Of a DNA stretch of 64,000 nt, positions 1 through 11,271 are shown piece after piece. The first letter of the stretch is position 1. Each line of letters begins with the position of its first letter. The DNA is taken from NCBI GenBank assembly GCA_010024875.1, contig RGFZ01000004.1:1-64000 (forward strand). Reading direction: 5' to 3'. Position numbers and translations under genes: made by a program. Below the pieces are notes generated by a model. It searched no databases. It was not told the origin of the DNA and saw nothing but the letters and a program-made list of their open reading frames with translations. Source of the stretch: Oxalobacteraceae bacterium (GTDB taxonomy: Bacteria > Pseudomonadota > Gammaproteobacteria > Burkholderiales > Burkholderiaceae_D).

Positions 1-353
1 CTGACTCCCCCTGGGACGTGTTGTTGAATTTGTTCCCGCTGTCGGAACGCTTGCACTATGCGACAGCACGATGTGCAGAGTTATCTGCACTGAATATTAG
101 ACTCGTCGCCACCCGTTAGTGTCAAGAAATTTACCTGATAACACTATTCAAAAAAGAAGAATTTCCGACCTAACAAAGCTTACAAAACAAATCAGCCATG
201 TCACAAACTCTCCGAAACATTTGGTTTGCGATCACAAAACACTGCTAACTCGTTGATTACGCAAGTCTTGCCCATCCTATGACCAACTTTGCTCTTGCAC
301 AGCACAAAAAAGTCTTGTCGAAAGAATTTCAGCTGACATAGAAATTTTGCATC

Positions 354-380
354 AAAAAAGCGCTCCGTAGAGCGCTTCTT
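354..380 (-). terminator. Rho-independent terminator downstream of lon
   Basis: On the minus strand GAAGCGCTCTACGGAGCGCTTTTTT: perfect stem followed by a T tract, just past the lon stop. Confidence 0.85.
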
Positions 381-398
381 CATGGTGCTTGAACAAGC

Positions 399-2813
399 TC
401 AGTGCTTAACCACCGGCGCCTTCGATTTTTCTTCTGACGAAGCAACCGCAGGCGCTGGTGCGGCTTCTTCATCGGTCAGTGGCACTGGCTGGCGTTCTAA
501 CGCGATCTCAAGCACCTTGTCGATCCATTTGACTGGTACGATTTCGAGGCGGTTTTTCACGTTTTCAGGAATCTCTGCGAGATCTTTCACATTCTGGTCG
601 GGAATCAGCACCGTCTTGGTGCCACCGCGCAGTGCAGCCAGCAGTTTTTCCTTCAAACCACCAATCGGTAGAACCTCGCCGCGCAATGTGATCTCGCCGG
701 TCATCGCCACATCCGCGCGCACCGGAATACCGGTGAATACCGACACCAACGCCGTGGTCATCGCAATACCAGCCGATGGACCATCTTTCGGTGTCGCACC
801 TTCAGGTACATGAATATGAATGTCGGTTTTATCGAACACGTCGTTTTTGATGCCCAACACCTTGGACCGGCTGCGCACTACGGTGCGCGCTGCCTCAATG
901 GATTCTTTCATCACATCGCCCAGTGTGCCGGTACGGATGACATTACCCTTGCCCGGCATGGTCATCGCTTCGATCGTGAGCAAATCACCGCCGACTTCCG
1001 TCCAGGCCAGACCGACAACTTGCCCGATTTGATTATCTTTTTCGGCGACGCCAAAGTCATAGCGGCGTACACCGAGAAACTTACCGAGATTCTTACTGGT
1101 GACGGTGATTTTTTTCTCCTGCTTTTTGAGCAGCAGCATCTTGACCACCTTACGGCAGATCTTGGAGATTTCCCGTTCGAGCGAACGAACACCAGCCTCG
1201 CGCGTGTAATACCGGATGATGTCTCGCACTGCGGATTCGGCGACGCTGATCTCATTGTCCTTCAGACCATTGTTCTTGATCTGTTTCGGCAAGAGATAAC
1301 GCTGAGCGATGCTGGTCTTTTCATCCTCGGTATAACCCGATAGACGAATAACCTCCATCCGGTCGAGAAGCGCCATGGGGATATTCAGCGAGTTCGCGGT
1401 CGCGACGAACATCACGTCCGAGAGATCGAAATCAACCTCGACGTAGTGATCAGCAAAAGTATGGTTTTGCTCGGGGTCGAGCACCTCGAGTAGCGCCGAT
1501 GCGGGATCGCCCCGGAAATCCTGGCCGAGTTTGTCGATCTCGTCCAGCAGAAACAGCGGGTTGCGAACTCCCGTTTTAGTCAGACTCTGCAAGATCTTGC
1601 CCGGCATGGAGCCTATGTAGGTGCGACGATGGCCACGAATCTCGGCTTCGTCACGCACACCACCTAGCGCCATGCGAACGAATTTGCGATTCGTCGCGCG
1701 CGCAATCGATTGTCCAAGCGAGGTCTTGCCGACACCCGGCGGGCCAACGAAGCAGAGAATGGGCGCCTTGACCTTGTCGACCCGCTGCTGTACGGCGAGA
1801 TATTCGAGGATGCGTTCCTTGATCTTGTCGAGTCCGTAGTGATCGTCCTCGAGTACTTTCTCTGCATGGGTCAGGTCATTGTTGACCTTGGACTTTTTAC
1901 GCCACGGAAGACCTATCAGCACATCAATGTAATTTCGAACTACAGTGGCCTCGGCCGACATGGGCGACATCAGCTTAAGCTTCTTGAGTTCGCTTTGCGC
2001 CTTCTCGCGCGCTTCTTTCGGCATCTTTGCAGCGATGATCTTCTTTTCCAGATCTTCGAGGTCTGCGCCTTCTTCGCCTTCGCCGAGTTCTTTCTGAATC
2101 GCCTTAACCTGCTCGTTCAGGTAATACTCTCGCTGAGATTTTTCCATCTGGCGCTTCACGCGGCCACGGATGCGCTTCTCAACCTGCAGAATGTCGAGCT
2201 CTGCTTCGAGTTGTCCGAGCAAATGTTCGTGGCGCTTGGCGACATTGAAGATTTCGAGAATGACTTGTTTTTGCTCGAGCTTCAGGGGTAAGTGCGCGGC
2301 GATAGTATCGGCAAGCCGGCCGGCATCATCGATGCCTGCGAGCGAAGTAAGGATCTCCGGCGGTATCTTTTTATTGAGCTTTACATACTGATCGAACTGC
2401 TGGACGATCGCGCGACGCATCGCCTCAACCTCGGACTCGTCGCCCGGCTCAGATTCAACTGGCGACAAATCTGCCATGAAGTGTGTATCGACTTCGGTGA
2501 TCTGATGGATACGCGCGCGCTGTGCGCCCTCGACCAGCACCTTCACGGTGCCATCGGGCAGCTTTAGCATTTGCAAGATATTGGCGATACAGCCGATTTC
2601 GTAGATGTCATCAGCGGAAGGCTCATCCTTGGCGGCCGCTTTTTGCGCGGCGAGCATGATGCTCTTGCCCTGCTCCATCGCAGCCTCGAGTGCCTTGATG
2701 GATTTGGGACGACCAACGAACAGTGGTATCACCATATGCGGGAACACCACCACATCGCGCAGCGGAAGCAAGGGCAATTGGGTGGGTTCGGAAAATTGGG
2801 AAGTGATCGTCAT
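399..2813 (-). CDS. lon: ATP-dependent endopeptidase La (Lon)
   Basis: 804 aa; Walker [16 protein letters not shown]; proteolytic motif [15 protein letters not shown]; full-length Lon architecture. Confidence 0.98.
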   Translation of the reverse strand: MTITSQFSEPTQLPLLPLRDVVVFPHMVIPLFVGRPKSIKALEAAMEQGKSIMLAAQKAAAKDEPSADDIYEIGCIANILQMLKLPDGTVKVLVEGAQRARIHQITEVDTHFMADLSPVESEPGDESEVEAMRRAIVQQFDQYVKLNKKIPPEILTSLAGIDDAGRLADTIAAHLPLKLEQKQVILEIFNVAKRHEHLLGQLEAELDILQVEKRIRGRVKRQMEKSQREYYLNEQVKAIQKELGEGEEGADLEDLEKKIIAAKMPKEAREKAQSELKKLKLMSPMSAEATVVRNYIDVLIGLPWRKKSKVNNDLTHAEKVLEDDHYGLDKIKERILEYLAVQQRVDKVKAPILCFVGPPGVGKTSLGQSIARATNRKFVRMALGGVRDEAEIRGHRRTYIGSMPGKILQSLTKTGVRNPLFLLDEIDKLGQDFRGDPASALLEVLDPEQNHTFADHYVEVDFDLSDVMFVATANSLNIPMALLDRMEVIRLSGYTEDEKTSIAQRYLLPKQIKNNGLKDNEISVAESAVRDIIRYYTREAGVRSLEREISKICRKVVKMLLLKKQEKKITVTSKNLGKFLGVRRYDFGVAEKDNQIGQVVGLAWTEVGGDLLTIEAMTMPGKGNVIRTGTLGDVMKESIEAARTVVRSRSKVLGIKNDVFDKTDIHIHVPEGATPKDGPSAGIAMTTALVSVFTGIPVRADVAMTGEITLRGEVLPIGGLKEKLLAALRGGTKTVLIPDQNVKDLAEIPENVKNRLEIVPVKWIDKVLEIALERQPVPLTDEEAAPAPAVASSEEKSKAPVVKH

Positions 2814-3192
2814 TGCGAGCCTTTTGATAAAACCTGAGGCCTATGTTGGCATGTTTTGGCCAATCACAAGTCCTTTGCCAGCCAAACCTTACAACAGCTA
2901 ATGCATTTTTGCCTTAAAAACCTGACAAATCGGCTATTTACCCCTGTTTATGGCCCGAAAATGCGAGGAAAAGCGCACTGGCGGGCGACAGCAGGATCCG
3001 TTTCCATCGACTAAGCGCCCGAAGCTCGCTGGGAACGGCTTGCGATGTCCACCGGAATGCATAGTTGTGAGTCGATTGTACTTTGTTTGTTCAAAAAACT
3101 GACGTAAGACAGCGTTTTTCAGCAGTTTTTTGCGATTTTTGCAGGAATTTGACGAGTAGACAGCCAAGCTGGATCGCAGCGGCCCGCCGGGT

Positions 3193-4461
3193 TTACTTCG
3201 CGCCGGAGACCTTGGGCTGTTCGTGATAGATCAGCAGAGGCTTGGCGCCATTCGTGATCGTGTTCTCGTCGATCACGACCTTGGCGACATTTTGCTCATT
3301 TGGCAATTCAAACATCACATCGAGCAGTGCATGCTCGACAATCGAACGCAAGCCTCGGGCGCCGGTCTTGCGAGCGAGTGCTTTCTTGGCGATCGCATGC
3401 AGCGCCGCAGGGCGCACCTCGAGTTCAGCGCCTTCCATCTCGAGCAGCTTCGAATACTGTTTGATGAGTGCGTTCTTGGGTTCAAGCAGAATCTGTATCA
3501 GTGCCTCTTCCGTGAGCTCGGACAAGGTCGCCACGACAGGCAAGCGGCCAACCAGCTCGGGAATGAGACCAAACTTGATCAGATCCTCCGGCTCGGCATC
3601 GGTCATGACCTCGCTCGCCGTGCGCTCTGACTGGCTTTTTACCTCGGCGGAGAAACCGATGCCACTTTTCTCAGAGCGATTGGAAATGATCTTTGCCAGG
3701 CCATCGAACGCGCCGCCACAAATGAACAAGATGTTGGTCGTGTCGATCTGCACGAAGTCTTGATTCGGGTGTTTGCGTCCGCCCTGCGGCGGCACGGACG
3801 CCATCGTGCCTTCGATCAGCTTCAGTAGCGCCTGCTGAACTCCCTCACCCGATACATCGCGCGTAATCGATGGGTTGTCCGACTTGCGTGAGATTTTGTC
3901 GATCTCATCAATGTAGACAATACCCTTCTGGGCCTTCTCGACTTCGTAGTTGCAGTTTTGTAGCAGCTTCTGAATGATGTTCTCTACATCCTCGCCCACG
4001 TAGCCGGCCTCGGTCAGCGTCGTGGCATCGGCAATTACGAAGGGCACATTCAGCATGCGCGCCAGCGTTTGTGCGAGCAGGGTCTTTCCCGAGCCCGTCG
4101 GGCCGATCAGCAAAATGTTGCTCTTGGCAAGCTCGACTTCGTCTTTCTTGCCCAGATGACGCAGACGCTTGTAGTGGTTGTATACCGCGACCGACAGTGT
4201 GCGCTTAGCGGTCTCCTGTCCGATCACATACTGACCAAGTAAGTCGCAGATTTCCTGAGGGGTAGGAAGGTCCGATTTCGGGGTGGCAACCGTCTCGACC
4301 GTGGACGCTTCATCCCGGATGATGTCATTGCAAAGATCGATACATTCGTCGCAGATAAATACGGATGGGCCGGCGATTAGCTTTTTAACCTCGTGCTGGC
4401 TCTTCCCGCAGAATGAGCAGTAGAGCAACTTTTCGCCGCTGGACGACTTTTTTTCGGACAT
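3193..4461 (-). CDS. clpX: ATP-dependent Clp protease ATP-binding subunit ClpX
   Basis: 422 aa; N-terminal zinc finger [27 protein letters not shown]; Walker [16 protein letters not shown]. Confidence 0.98.
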   Translation of the reverse strand: MSEKKSSSGEKLLYCSFCGKSQHEVKKLIAGPSVFICDECIDLCNDIIRDEASTVETVATPKSDLPTPQEICDLLGQYVIGQETAKRTLSVAVYNHYKRLRHLGKKDEVELAKSNILLIGPTGSGKTLLAQTLARMLNVPFVIADATTLTEAGYVGEDVENIIQKLLQNCNYEVEKAQKGIVYIDEIDKISRKSDNPSITRDVSGEGVQQALLKLIEGTMASVPPQGGRKHPNQDFVQIDTTNILFICGGAFDGLAKIISNRSEKSGIGFSAEVKSQSERTASEVMTDAEPEDLIKFGLIPELVGRLPVVATLSELTEEALIQILLEPKNALIKQYSKLLEMEGAELEVRPAALHAIAKKALARKTGARGLRSIVEHALLDVMFELPNEQNVAKVVIDENTITNGAKPLLIYHEQPKVSGAK

Positions 4462-4587
4462 GGACTGACCAGAAATGGTGAATTTGGCTTGATCTTACCT
4501 GCGAAATCGAAATCCGTCACGCAGGGGCACCGCCCCCAGCGGCCGAGATATTTTGCCGACAGGACAATTATTATAGAAATGCTATTT

Positions 4588-5074
4588 TTAGGCGCGGTGG
4601 GTCAGTACCTTGTCGATCATTCCGTACTCGACCGCCTGATCGGCGGACATGAAGTTGTCGCGGTCGGTGTCGCGGCTGATCTGCTCAATATCGCGGCCGG
4701 TCTTCTCCGAGAGAATGCTATTGAGCCGTTCGCGCAAGTAGAGAATTTCGCGGGCCTGAATCTCGATGTCCGATGCCTGTCCCTGTGCGCCGCCCAAGGG
4801 CTGGTGAATCATCACGCGGGAATTCGGCAGCGAAAAACGCTTGCCCTTGGCGCCTGCGGCCAGCAGGAAAGCGCCCATTGATGCTGCCAGCCCGGTGCAC
4901 AAGGTGGAGACATCCGGCTTGATGAACTGCATGGTGTCATAGATCGCCAGACCGGCCGAGACCGAACCGCCCGGCGAATCGGCCGCTCTGCTCGATCACC
5001 ATTGGCACCATGCCGAGCATCTCGGTATCGATTGCAGATTTGCGATAAACGCTGTCTACCATAGTCATTCCCAT
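4588..5074 (-). pseudogene. clpP: ClpP protease subunit, disrupted: N-terminus and C-terminal two thirds in different frames with an internal segment missing
   Basis: From 5074/5068 minus: [30 protein letters not shown]; continues in another frame with [38 protein letters not shown]...; about 50 residues normally between these motifs are absent. Confidence 0.88.
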
Positions 5075-5117
5075 CTTCAAATGTTGAGTGGCGGTCAGGC
5101 TGGCGGCGCCGGAGCAG

Positions 5118-6461
5118 TCAGTCCTGCGAGTTGTTCATCAGATCATCAAACGGTACCGTCGTTTCCTTGACTTTGGCTTTTTCCAGCACAAAATTCACCA
5201 CGTTTTCCTCAAGCACCAGCGCCTCGACCTCAGCAATGCGATTGCGGTCGCTGTAGTAGTACTTGATGACTTGCTGAGGATCTTCGTAGGCCTTCGAGAA
5301 ATCTTCGATGTACGTCTTGATCTGATCGGGCGTCGCACTCAGCGAGTTCGCTTTGACCATTTCAGACAAGATCAGGCCAAGACGCACGCGGCGGTCTGCC
5401 TGCTGAGTGAACAGGTCGGCAGGGAAAGGCATGTCTTTCACATTGACACCACGCTGACGCATGTCTTCGCGGGTCATTTCGGCCAGACGCTCGGCATCTT
5501 GTTCGAGCAGAGATTTGGGAACGTCCAGTTCGGCGACCTTCAGCAGCGCATCCATCACGCTCTGCTTGGTGCGCGATTTGACTCGGCTGCCGACTTCGCG
5601 TTCCAGATTCACACGAATATCGTCGCGCATTTTTTGCAGATCGCCATCAGGGATGCCCAGACTCTGAGCGAACTCGGTATTCACTTCGGGCATGTGCGCC
5701 CATTCGACGTTCTTCACCGTGATGGTGAATTCTGCGGTCTTGCCGGCGACATCTTTGCCGTGGTAGTCCTCGGGAAAGTCCAGTGGAAAGGTACGGCTCT
5801 CCCCGACTTTCAGGCCAATGGTGGCTTTTTCAAAATCCGCCAGCATGCGGCCCTCGCCCAGCACGAACGAGAAATTGTCAGCCTTGCCGCCAGCGAACTC
5901 AACGCCGTCGATCTTACCAACGAAATCAATGGTCACGCGATCGCCATTGAGTGCGGCGACATCGGCACCGCCGTCGCCGTGAGCATGATGCTCTCCCTTG
6001 GTATGGAAGTGAACGCGCTGCTTGCGCAGGATGTCAATGGTCTTGTCGATCTCGGCGTCGGTAATATCGGAGCGGCTTTTCTCGATTTCGATCGCTGACA
6101 GATCGCCGATCTTCACTTCAGGGTAGATCTCGAAAGTCGCCTGAAACACCAGCGAGCCTTCGACACTGGCACCCTCTTTCGGCTCAATGCGCGGATAACC
6201 GGCGACCCGCAGATTGTTCGATGCCGCCGTCGTCGCGAATGCACGGCCCACGGTGTCGTTCAGCACCTCGTTCTCGACCATCGGGCCGTACTGCGCAGCG
6301 ATCATCTTCATCGGCACTTTGCCGGGCCTGAATCCGGGTGCCTTGGCAGTCCGAGCGCGCACTTTCAGGCGCTTCTCGACCTCGGCGTTAATCTCAGCCA
6401 GAGGCACGGTCAGCGTCACGCGGCGTTCGAGTTTTTCGAGGGTTTCGACTTCAGTTGACAT
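5118..6461 (-). CDS. tig: Trigger factor, peptidyl-prolyl isomerase chaperone
   Basis: 447 aa; ribosome-binding motif [12 protein letters not shown]; synteny with clpP-clpX-lon. Confidence 0.97.
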   Translation of the reverse strand: MSTEVETLEKLERRVTLTVPLAEINAEVEKRLKVRARTAKAPGFRPGKVPMKMIAAQYGPMVENEVLNDTVGRAFATTAASNNLRVAGYPRIEPKEGASVEGSLVFQATFEIYPEVKIGDLSAIEIEKSRSDITDAEIDKTIDILRKQRVHFHTKGEHHAHGDGGADVAALNGDRVTIDFVGKIDGVEFAGGKADNFSFVLGEGRMLADFEKATIGLKVGESRTFPLDFPEDYHGKDVAGKTAEFTITVKNVEWAHMPEVNTEFAQSLGIPDGDLQKMRDDIRVNLEREVGSRVKSRTKQSVMDALLKVAELDVPKSLLEQDAERLAEMTREDMRQRGVNVKDMPFPADLFTQQADRRVRLGLILSEMVKANSLSATPDQIKTYIEDFSKAYEDPQQVIKYYYSDRNRIAEVEALVLEENVVNFVLEKAKVKETTVPFDDLMNNSQD

Positions 6462-6492
6462 GTGCTTCGTCCAAAAATGTTAATCAGAACCG

Positions 6493-6579
6493 TGGTGCGA
6501 GGAGGGGGACTCGAACCCCCACACCATTGCTGGCGTCAGGACCTAAACCTGGTGCGTCTACCAATTTCGCCATCCTCGC
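6493..6579 (-). tRNA. tRNA-Leu (anticodon UAG)
   Basis: Minus strand GCGAGGATGGCGAAATTGGTAGACGCACCAGGTTTAGGTCCTG...GGGGGTTCGAGTCCCCCTCCTCGCACCA: complete cloverleaf with long variable arm and encoded CCA. Confidence 0.95.
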
Positions 6580-6639
6580 GGCTATCGGGCACAGCGCCCA
6601 AAAAGAGAAGCTGACCCGACACAGTTTCAACAAAAGCAA

Positions 6640-6670
6640 AGGGCGACCCAGCGTCAAGAGCGGTCGCCCT
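6640..6670 (-). terminator. Hairpin, probable terminator of the RND efflux operon
   Basis: Perfect 9-bp arms AGGGCGACC...GGTCGCCCT, T-rich sequence following on the minus strand (TTTGCTTTTGTT). Confidence 0.5.
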
Positions 6671-6789
6671 GCGTTGCCATTGTGGTGGCTGTGACTCTAA
6701 GTCCGAATTTTACTGGAAAATCAAGCAAAATGCTCCGGTTCCGCACCCCGCTGCCACAGTAATCGCGGAAGATTCTGCTTCATTCCGGC

Positions 6790-9700
6790 TCATCGCGCCC
6801 CAGAAGAAACCGGGCGCTTCACCCTGAACCACGCCGCATACAGCGCAGGCAGGAACAGCAGCGTGAGCACGGTCGCCAAGATCAGCCCGCCCATGATCGC
6901 CACCGCCATCGGCCCCCAGAACACCGAGCGCGACAGCGGAATCATCGCCAGCACCGCCGTGGCCGCCGTCAGCATGATGGGGCGACAGCGCCGGACCACT
7001 GAACCAACGATCGCATCCCAGGCCGGGATCCCGGCCGCGATATCTTGCTCAATCTGATCCACCAGAATGACAGAATTTCGGATGATCATCCCGAACAGCG
7101 CAATCACCCCGAGCTGTGCGACAAAGCCGAAAGGCCTCTGCAAGATCAACAGCGCCATCGCCGCCCCCGCCACGCCCAGCGGACCCGTCAGGAACACTAG
7201 TACCGAACGTGAAAAGCTGTGAAGCTGCAGCATCAGCAAAGTAAAGACAATGAAAATCACCAGCGGTACATTGGCCGCGATGGATTCCTGTGCCTTGCCG
7301 CTGTCGGCAATCGCGCCCTCCAGACTGATCTTGTAGCCCGGCGGTAGCTTCTCGCGCAGGCCATTCAGCTGCGGATCGATCTGCATCGAGACAGTGGGCC
7401 CCTGAATGCCGTCGGCCACATCGGATTGCACCGTGATCGCCCATTCGCGACCATAGCGCCATATGACGCCAGGCTCCCACACGAAACGCGGTGTCGCCAG
7501 TTGCGACAGCGGCACAGCACGGCCGGTGGGCGTCGGTATGCTGGCGTTACTGAGCGCGGTAATCGTGCTGCGTTCCTCCACCGGTTGCCGCATCACGATA
7601 TCGATCAGCTTGTCACCGGTGCGGAACTGCCCGATGGTCGATCCGCTGAGTATCGTGTTCGCCGCCCGCATCACTGTCTGAGAGCTGATGCCCATCGCTC
7701 TGAGCTTGTCCTGATCCAGATCGATGCGAAGCACCTTGACCGACTCGTTCCAGTTATCGTTCACGCCAATTGCATGCGGGTTCTTGCGCATGATCGCCTT
7801 GACCTCATCTGCGATCACTCTCACCTTGTCGATCTCGGTACCCGTCACGCGGAACTGCACCGGATAAGGCACGGGCGGACCATTCGGCAGCAATTTCACC
7901 CTGCCCCGCACTTCCGGAAAATCCGTTTTGAACACCTGAACAATCTTCAGGCGAAGCGCCTCGCGCGATTTCGCATCCTTTGGCAGCACAACGATTTGCG
8001 ACACATTCGTCTGCGGGAAGATCTGGTCCAGTGGCAGATAAAAGCGCGGGCTGCCCGTGCCGACATAGGTCGTGACACTATCCACGCCCGGTTGCTGGGT
8101 GATGAATCGCTCGAATTTTTTCGCCTGTGTCTCAGTCGCTTGATAAGACGAACCCTCGGGAAGCCACAGCTCGACCATCAGTTCGAGACGGCTGGAATCC
8201 GGAAAGAACTGCTGCTCAATGAATTTGAAGCCAAACACACCCAGGAAAAATCCGGCCAGCGTCAGCATGATCGTGGTCTTGCGCCAATTCACGCACCAGT
8301 TCACTACACGCCGCAAGCGCGTGTAGAACGGTGTATCGAACATCTCATGATGACCATCCGCTGTCGTCGCCGGCTTCACTCGCAACAGCACGTAACCAAT
8401 GTATGGCGTAAAAAGTACGGCAGCGAACCACGAAATCATCAAGGCGATGGCATTCACCGAAAACATCGAAAAGGTGTACTCGCCCGCAGCGGATTTTGCA
8501 AAACCGATCGGCAGGAAACCGGCCGCCGTGATCAAGGTGCCGGTCAACATGGGCATCGCGGTGGAGGTGTAGGCAAAGGTCGCTGCATCAAAACGAGACA
8601 GACCTTCTTCCATTTTGCGCACCATCATCTCCACTGCGATGATTGCGTCATCGACCAGCAGACCCAGTGCAATGATCAGCGCGCCCAGCGAAATTTTGTG
8701 TAGGTCAATGCCAAAGATGCGCATCGCGAGAAAAGTGGCAGCCAACACCAGCGGGATAGTCAATGCGACGACCAGTCCGGGACGCACATCGATGCGCAAA
8801 GGCTGAGTATGCAAGCCTAGCGAGACAAAACTGACGGCCAGAACGATGAGCACCGCCTCAGCCAGCACCTTCAGGAATTCATTGACCGAGGAACTGACCG
8901 CGCGCGGCTGATCAGCGACGCGCTCCAGCGTGATACCGACCGGGAGCTTTGCGCGTATCTGTTCGGCGGCGGCATCAAGATGATGTCCCAGCTCGATGAT
9001 GTCGCCGCCCTTTTCCATCGACACGCCCAGCCCGATCACCTCCTTGCCGTTGTAGCGCAGCTTGTCGCGCGGTGGATCGGCATAGCCGCGCGTGATGGTC
9101 GCGAAATCACCCAGCCGGAAGCTGTTGCCATTCGCGCGTAAAGGCAAGTTCTCCAAGTCTTTCGCGGTGATCAGCGCGCCCGTCACACGTACCTGCAAGT
9201 TATCGGTGGGTGTTACCAGCACGCCACTGCCCTCGACCGCATTTTGCGTATTGATTTGTGCGATCACGCTGTCGACAGGAATACCTAGCTGAGCAAATTT
9301 TTTTGTCGAGAAATCGATGTACAGCTTTTCGTCCTGCACGCCGTAAAGCTCTACTTTGGAGACCGCGGGTACCGATAGTAGTTGCTGGCGCACAAAGTCT
9401 GCGTAATCTTTGACCTCGGCATGACTGAAGCCGTCGCCGGACAGAGCAAAGATGGAACCAAAGGTGTCGCCAAATTCATCATTGAAAAAAGGTCCCTGCA
9501 CGCCCGACGGCAACGTGCTGCGAATGTCACCGATCTTTTTGCGCACCTGATACCAGACCTGAGACACCTCTCTCGGTGGTGTCGACTCGCGCAGCTCAAT
9601 GATGATTAGTGTCTCTCCGGGCTTGGAGTAGCTGCGGATCTTGTCGATGTAAGGCGTCTCCTGGAGTTTTTTCTCCAGCTTGTCGGTCACCTGCTCTGCC

Positions 9701-9888
9701 ATCTGCACCGAGCTGCTGCCCGGCCAGTAGGCGCGGATGACCATCGCGCGGAAGGTGAAGGGCGGATCTTCATCCTGCCCGAGCTTGCTGTAGCTCATCA
9801 CGCCGCCCAGCAGCAGCACCACGATCAGATAGCGAATGAAGGGTATGTGCTCCAGCGCCCAGCGAGAGAGATTCAGTCTGCCTTTCAT
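6790..9888 (-). CDS. Efflux RND transporter permease subunit (AcrB/HAE-like, COG0841 type)
   Basis: 1032 aa; RND topology; IALGLLVDDAIIAVEMM motif and repeated TM blocks. Confidence 0.93.
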   Translation of the reverse strand: MKGRLNLSRWALEHIPFIRYLIVVLLLGGVMSYSKLGQDEDPPFTFRAMVIRAYWPGSSSVQMAEQVTDKLEKKLQETPYIDKIRSYSKPGETLIIIELRESTPPREVSQVWYQVRKKIGDIRSTLPSGVQGPFFNDEFGDTFGSIFALSGDGFSHAEVKDYADFVRQQLLSVPAVSKVELYGVQDEKLYIDFSTKKFAQLGIPVDSVIAQINTQNAVEGSGVLVTPTDNLQVRVTGALITAKDLENLPLRANGNSFRLGDFATITRGYADPPRDKLRYNGKEVIGLGVSMEKGGDIIELGHHLDAAAEQIRAKLPVGITLERVADQPRAVSSSVNEFLKVLAEAVLIVLAVSFVSLGLHTQPLRIDVRPGLVVALTIPLVLAATFLAMRIFGIDLHKISLGALIIALGLLVDDAIIAVEMMVRKMEEGLSRFDAATFAYTSTAMPMLTGTLITAAGFLPIGFAKSAAGEYTFSMFSVNAIALMISWFAAVLFTPYIGYVLLRVKPATTADGHHEMFDTPFYTRLRRVVNWCVNWRKTTIMLTLAGFFLGVFGFKFIEQQFFPDSSRLELMVELWLPEGSSYQATETQAKKFERFITQQPGVDSVTTYVGTGSPRFYLPLDQIFPQTNVSQIVVLPKDAKSREALRLKIVQVFKTDFPEVRGRVKLLPNGPPVPYPVQFRVTGTEIDKVRVIADEVKAIMRKNPHAIGVNDNWNESVKVLRIDLDQDKLRAMGISSQTVMRAANTILSGSTIGQFRTGDKLIDIVMRQPVEERSTITALSNASIPTPTGRAVPLSQLATPRFVWEPGVIWRYGREWAITVQSDVADGIQGPTVSMQIDPQLNGLREKLPPGYKISLEGAIADSGKAQESIAANVPLVIFIVFTLLMLQLHSFSRSVLVFLTGPLGVAGAAMALLILQRPFGFVAQLGVIALFGMIIRNSVILVDQIEQDIAAGIPAWDAIVGSVVRRCRPIMLTAATAVLAMIPLSRSVFWGPMAVAIMGGLILATVLTLLFLPALYAAWFRVKRPVSSGAR

Positions 9889-11030
9889 TTTCCAGCCCCG
9901 GCGTCCGGCTTGCCGGTCTCAGTCGCCTGAGCTTTCGCCGACAACTCGTCACCGAGCAAACGGACTTTTTGTCCGACCTGCAGTTGGTTGACGCCGGCAG
10001 TCACCACCACCTGCCCCGGGTTCAGGCCAGAGGCCACCATCAACTCATTACCTGTCGTACCAGCGACTTGCACCGCGACCAGCGAGACCTTGCCGCCTTC
10101 GACCACCCAAACCGCTGTGCCATCTTGCTGCCGGACCAGCGCCGATAGCGGCAAGCGGATCGCGGCCGGCGCTGGCACGGCAAATTGCACCGTCGCCGTC
10201 ATACCCAGCCGGACATCTACCCCAGCCTTGGGCAAAGCGATCTTCGCCGTGTAGGTCCGTGTCGCCGGATCCGCGACTGGGGAGAGCTCGCGCAGCTTGC
10301 CCTCCATCACCGCACGCGGATTGGCCCAGGTGCGCACCTTCAGATCGCTCACCTGACGCAGCGCATCGACCTGATCTTCAGGAATACTGACCCGAACTTC
10401 CTTATCGCCAGCACGCGCAAGTCGCACCACCGGAACACCTGCGGCGACCACCTGTCCCACCTCGGCATCGATGCCAGTGATCACCCCCGCTGCATCGGCA
10501 TACAAATTGTTGTAGCCGCTCTGATTGGTCTGAATTTTCAAGGCGGCGCTGGCCTGCTCATGCGAGGCGAGGGCCGATTGGTAGGCCGCTTCTTTCCCAT
10601 CAAGCAGCGCCTGACTGACAAAGTTCTTCTGACGCAGCTCCCGATAACGCTGCAGCTCGGCGCGCGCCAGTGACAAGTTGCTGTCCGCTGCACTAACTGC
10701 CGCCTTTGCCTGCGACTGCGCGAGCTGCAGGTCCGCAGGATCGAGCTGCATCAGCAACTGGCCACGCTTGACCAGGCTCCCGATCTCGACCTGTCGCCCG
10801 ATCAGCTTGCCGCCGACGCGAAAACCCAGTCGTGATTCGTAGCGCGGCTGGATCTCGCCGGATAACTCCACCAGCGCGCGATTTTCAGCGGGCGCAACGG
10901 TCACGGTCCTCACCGGTCGCACAATCTCGACCCGCTCGACCGGCTTGGAACAGGCGGCGACAGCAAGCACTAGCGAGAGCGCTAGCCCATGTAGCGAGGT
11001 GGCCAGGGTACGGGAAGCGAAGCGGACCAC
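9885..11030 (-). CDS. Efflux RND transporter periplasmic adaptor (membrane fusion lipoprotein)
   Basis: Lipobox LAVAAC; lipoyl/beta-barrel region GRQVEIGSLVKRGQLLMQLDPADLQLAQ; overlaps the RND start; GTG start near 11030 chosen over the longer ORF to 11273. Confidence 0.88.
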   Translation of the reverse strand: MVRFASRTLATSLHGLALSLVLAVAACSKPVERVEIVRPVRTVTVAPAENRALVELSGEIQPRYESRLGFRVGGKLIGRQVEIGSLVKRGQLLMQLDPADLQLAQSQAKAAVSAADSNLSLARAELQRYRELRQKNFVSQALLDGKEAAYQSALASHEQASAALKIQTNQSGYNNLYADAAGVITGIDAEVGQVVAAGVPVVRLARAGDKEVRVSIPEDQVDALRQVSDLKVRTWANPRAVMEGKLRELSPVADPATRTYTAKIALPKAGVDVRLGMTATVQFAVPAPAAIRLPLSALVRQQDGTAVWVVEGGKVSLVAVQVAGTTGNELMVASGLNPGQVVVTAGVNQLQVGQKVRLLGDELSAKAQATETGKPDAGAGK

Positions 11031-11271
11031 GTTTTTTCCTTTACTATTCGGCCTGCGAAATGAAGATGAACCACAGACGTTGCAAAGCAGAGATCGCCAT
11101 GCTGCACTGACGGCCTTGATCCGGCAGTGCTGATGAAAGCCACAGCCGGCGTGCCAGCCAAGTCGACATCTGACGCTGCCGCCGACCCATTCATTACTGA
11201 CTGCGCGGTTAGTAATTATAGCGAAAGCACATTCCTGTGCATTAACAACATCTCCGCCCGTCCTCGTCTGC

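Noticed and set aside
201-383. 60-aa minus-strand ORF downstream of lon
   Set aside because: Overlaps the lon terminator, low-complexity Phe/Lys-rich translation; probably not coding
4588-5074. Programmed frameshifting or translational bypassing as explanation for the clpP break
   Set aside because: Sequence encoding the roughly 50 missing conserved residues is absent, so recoding alone could not restore a normal ClpP
5088-6098. 336-aa plus-strand ORF opposite tig
   Set aside because: Antisense shadow ORF of a clear tig gene; no recognisable domain; typical of GC-rich coding DNA
7426-8703. 425-aa plus-strand ORF opposite the RND permease
   Set aside because: Arg/His-rich low-plausibility translation in antisense to a well-supported RND gene
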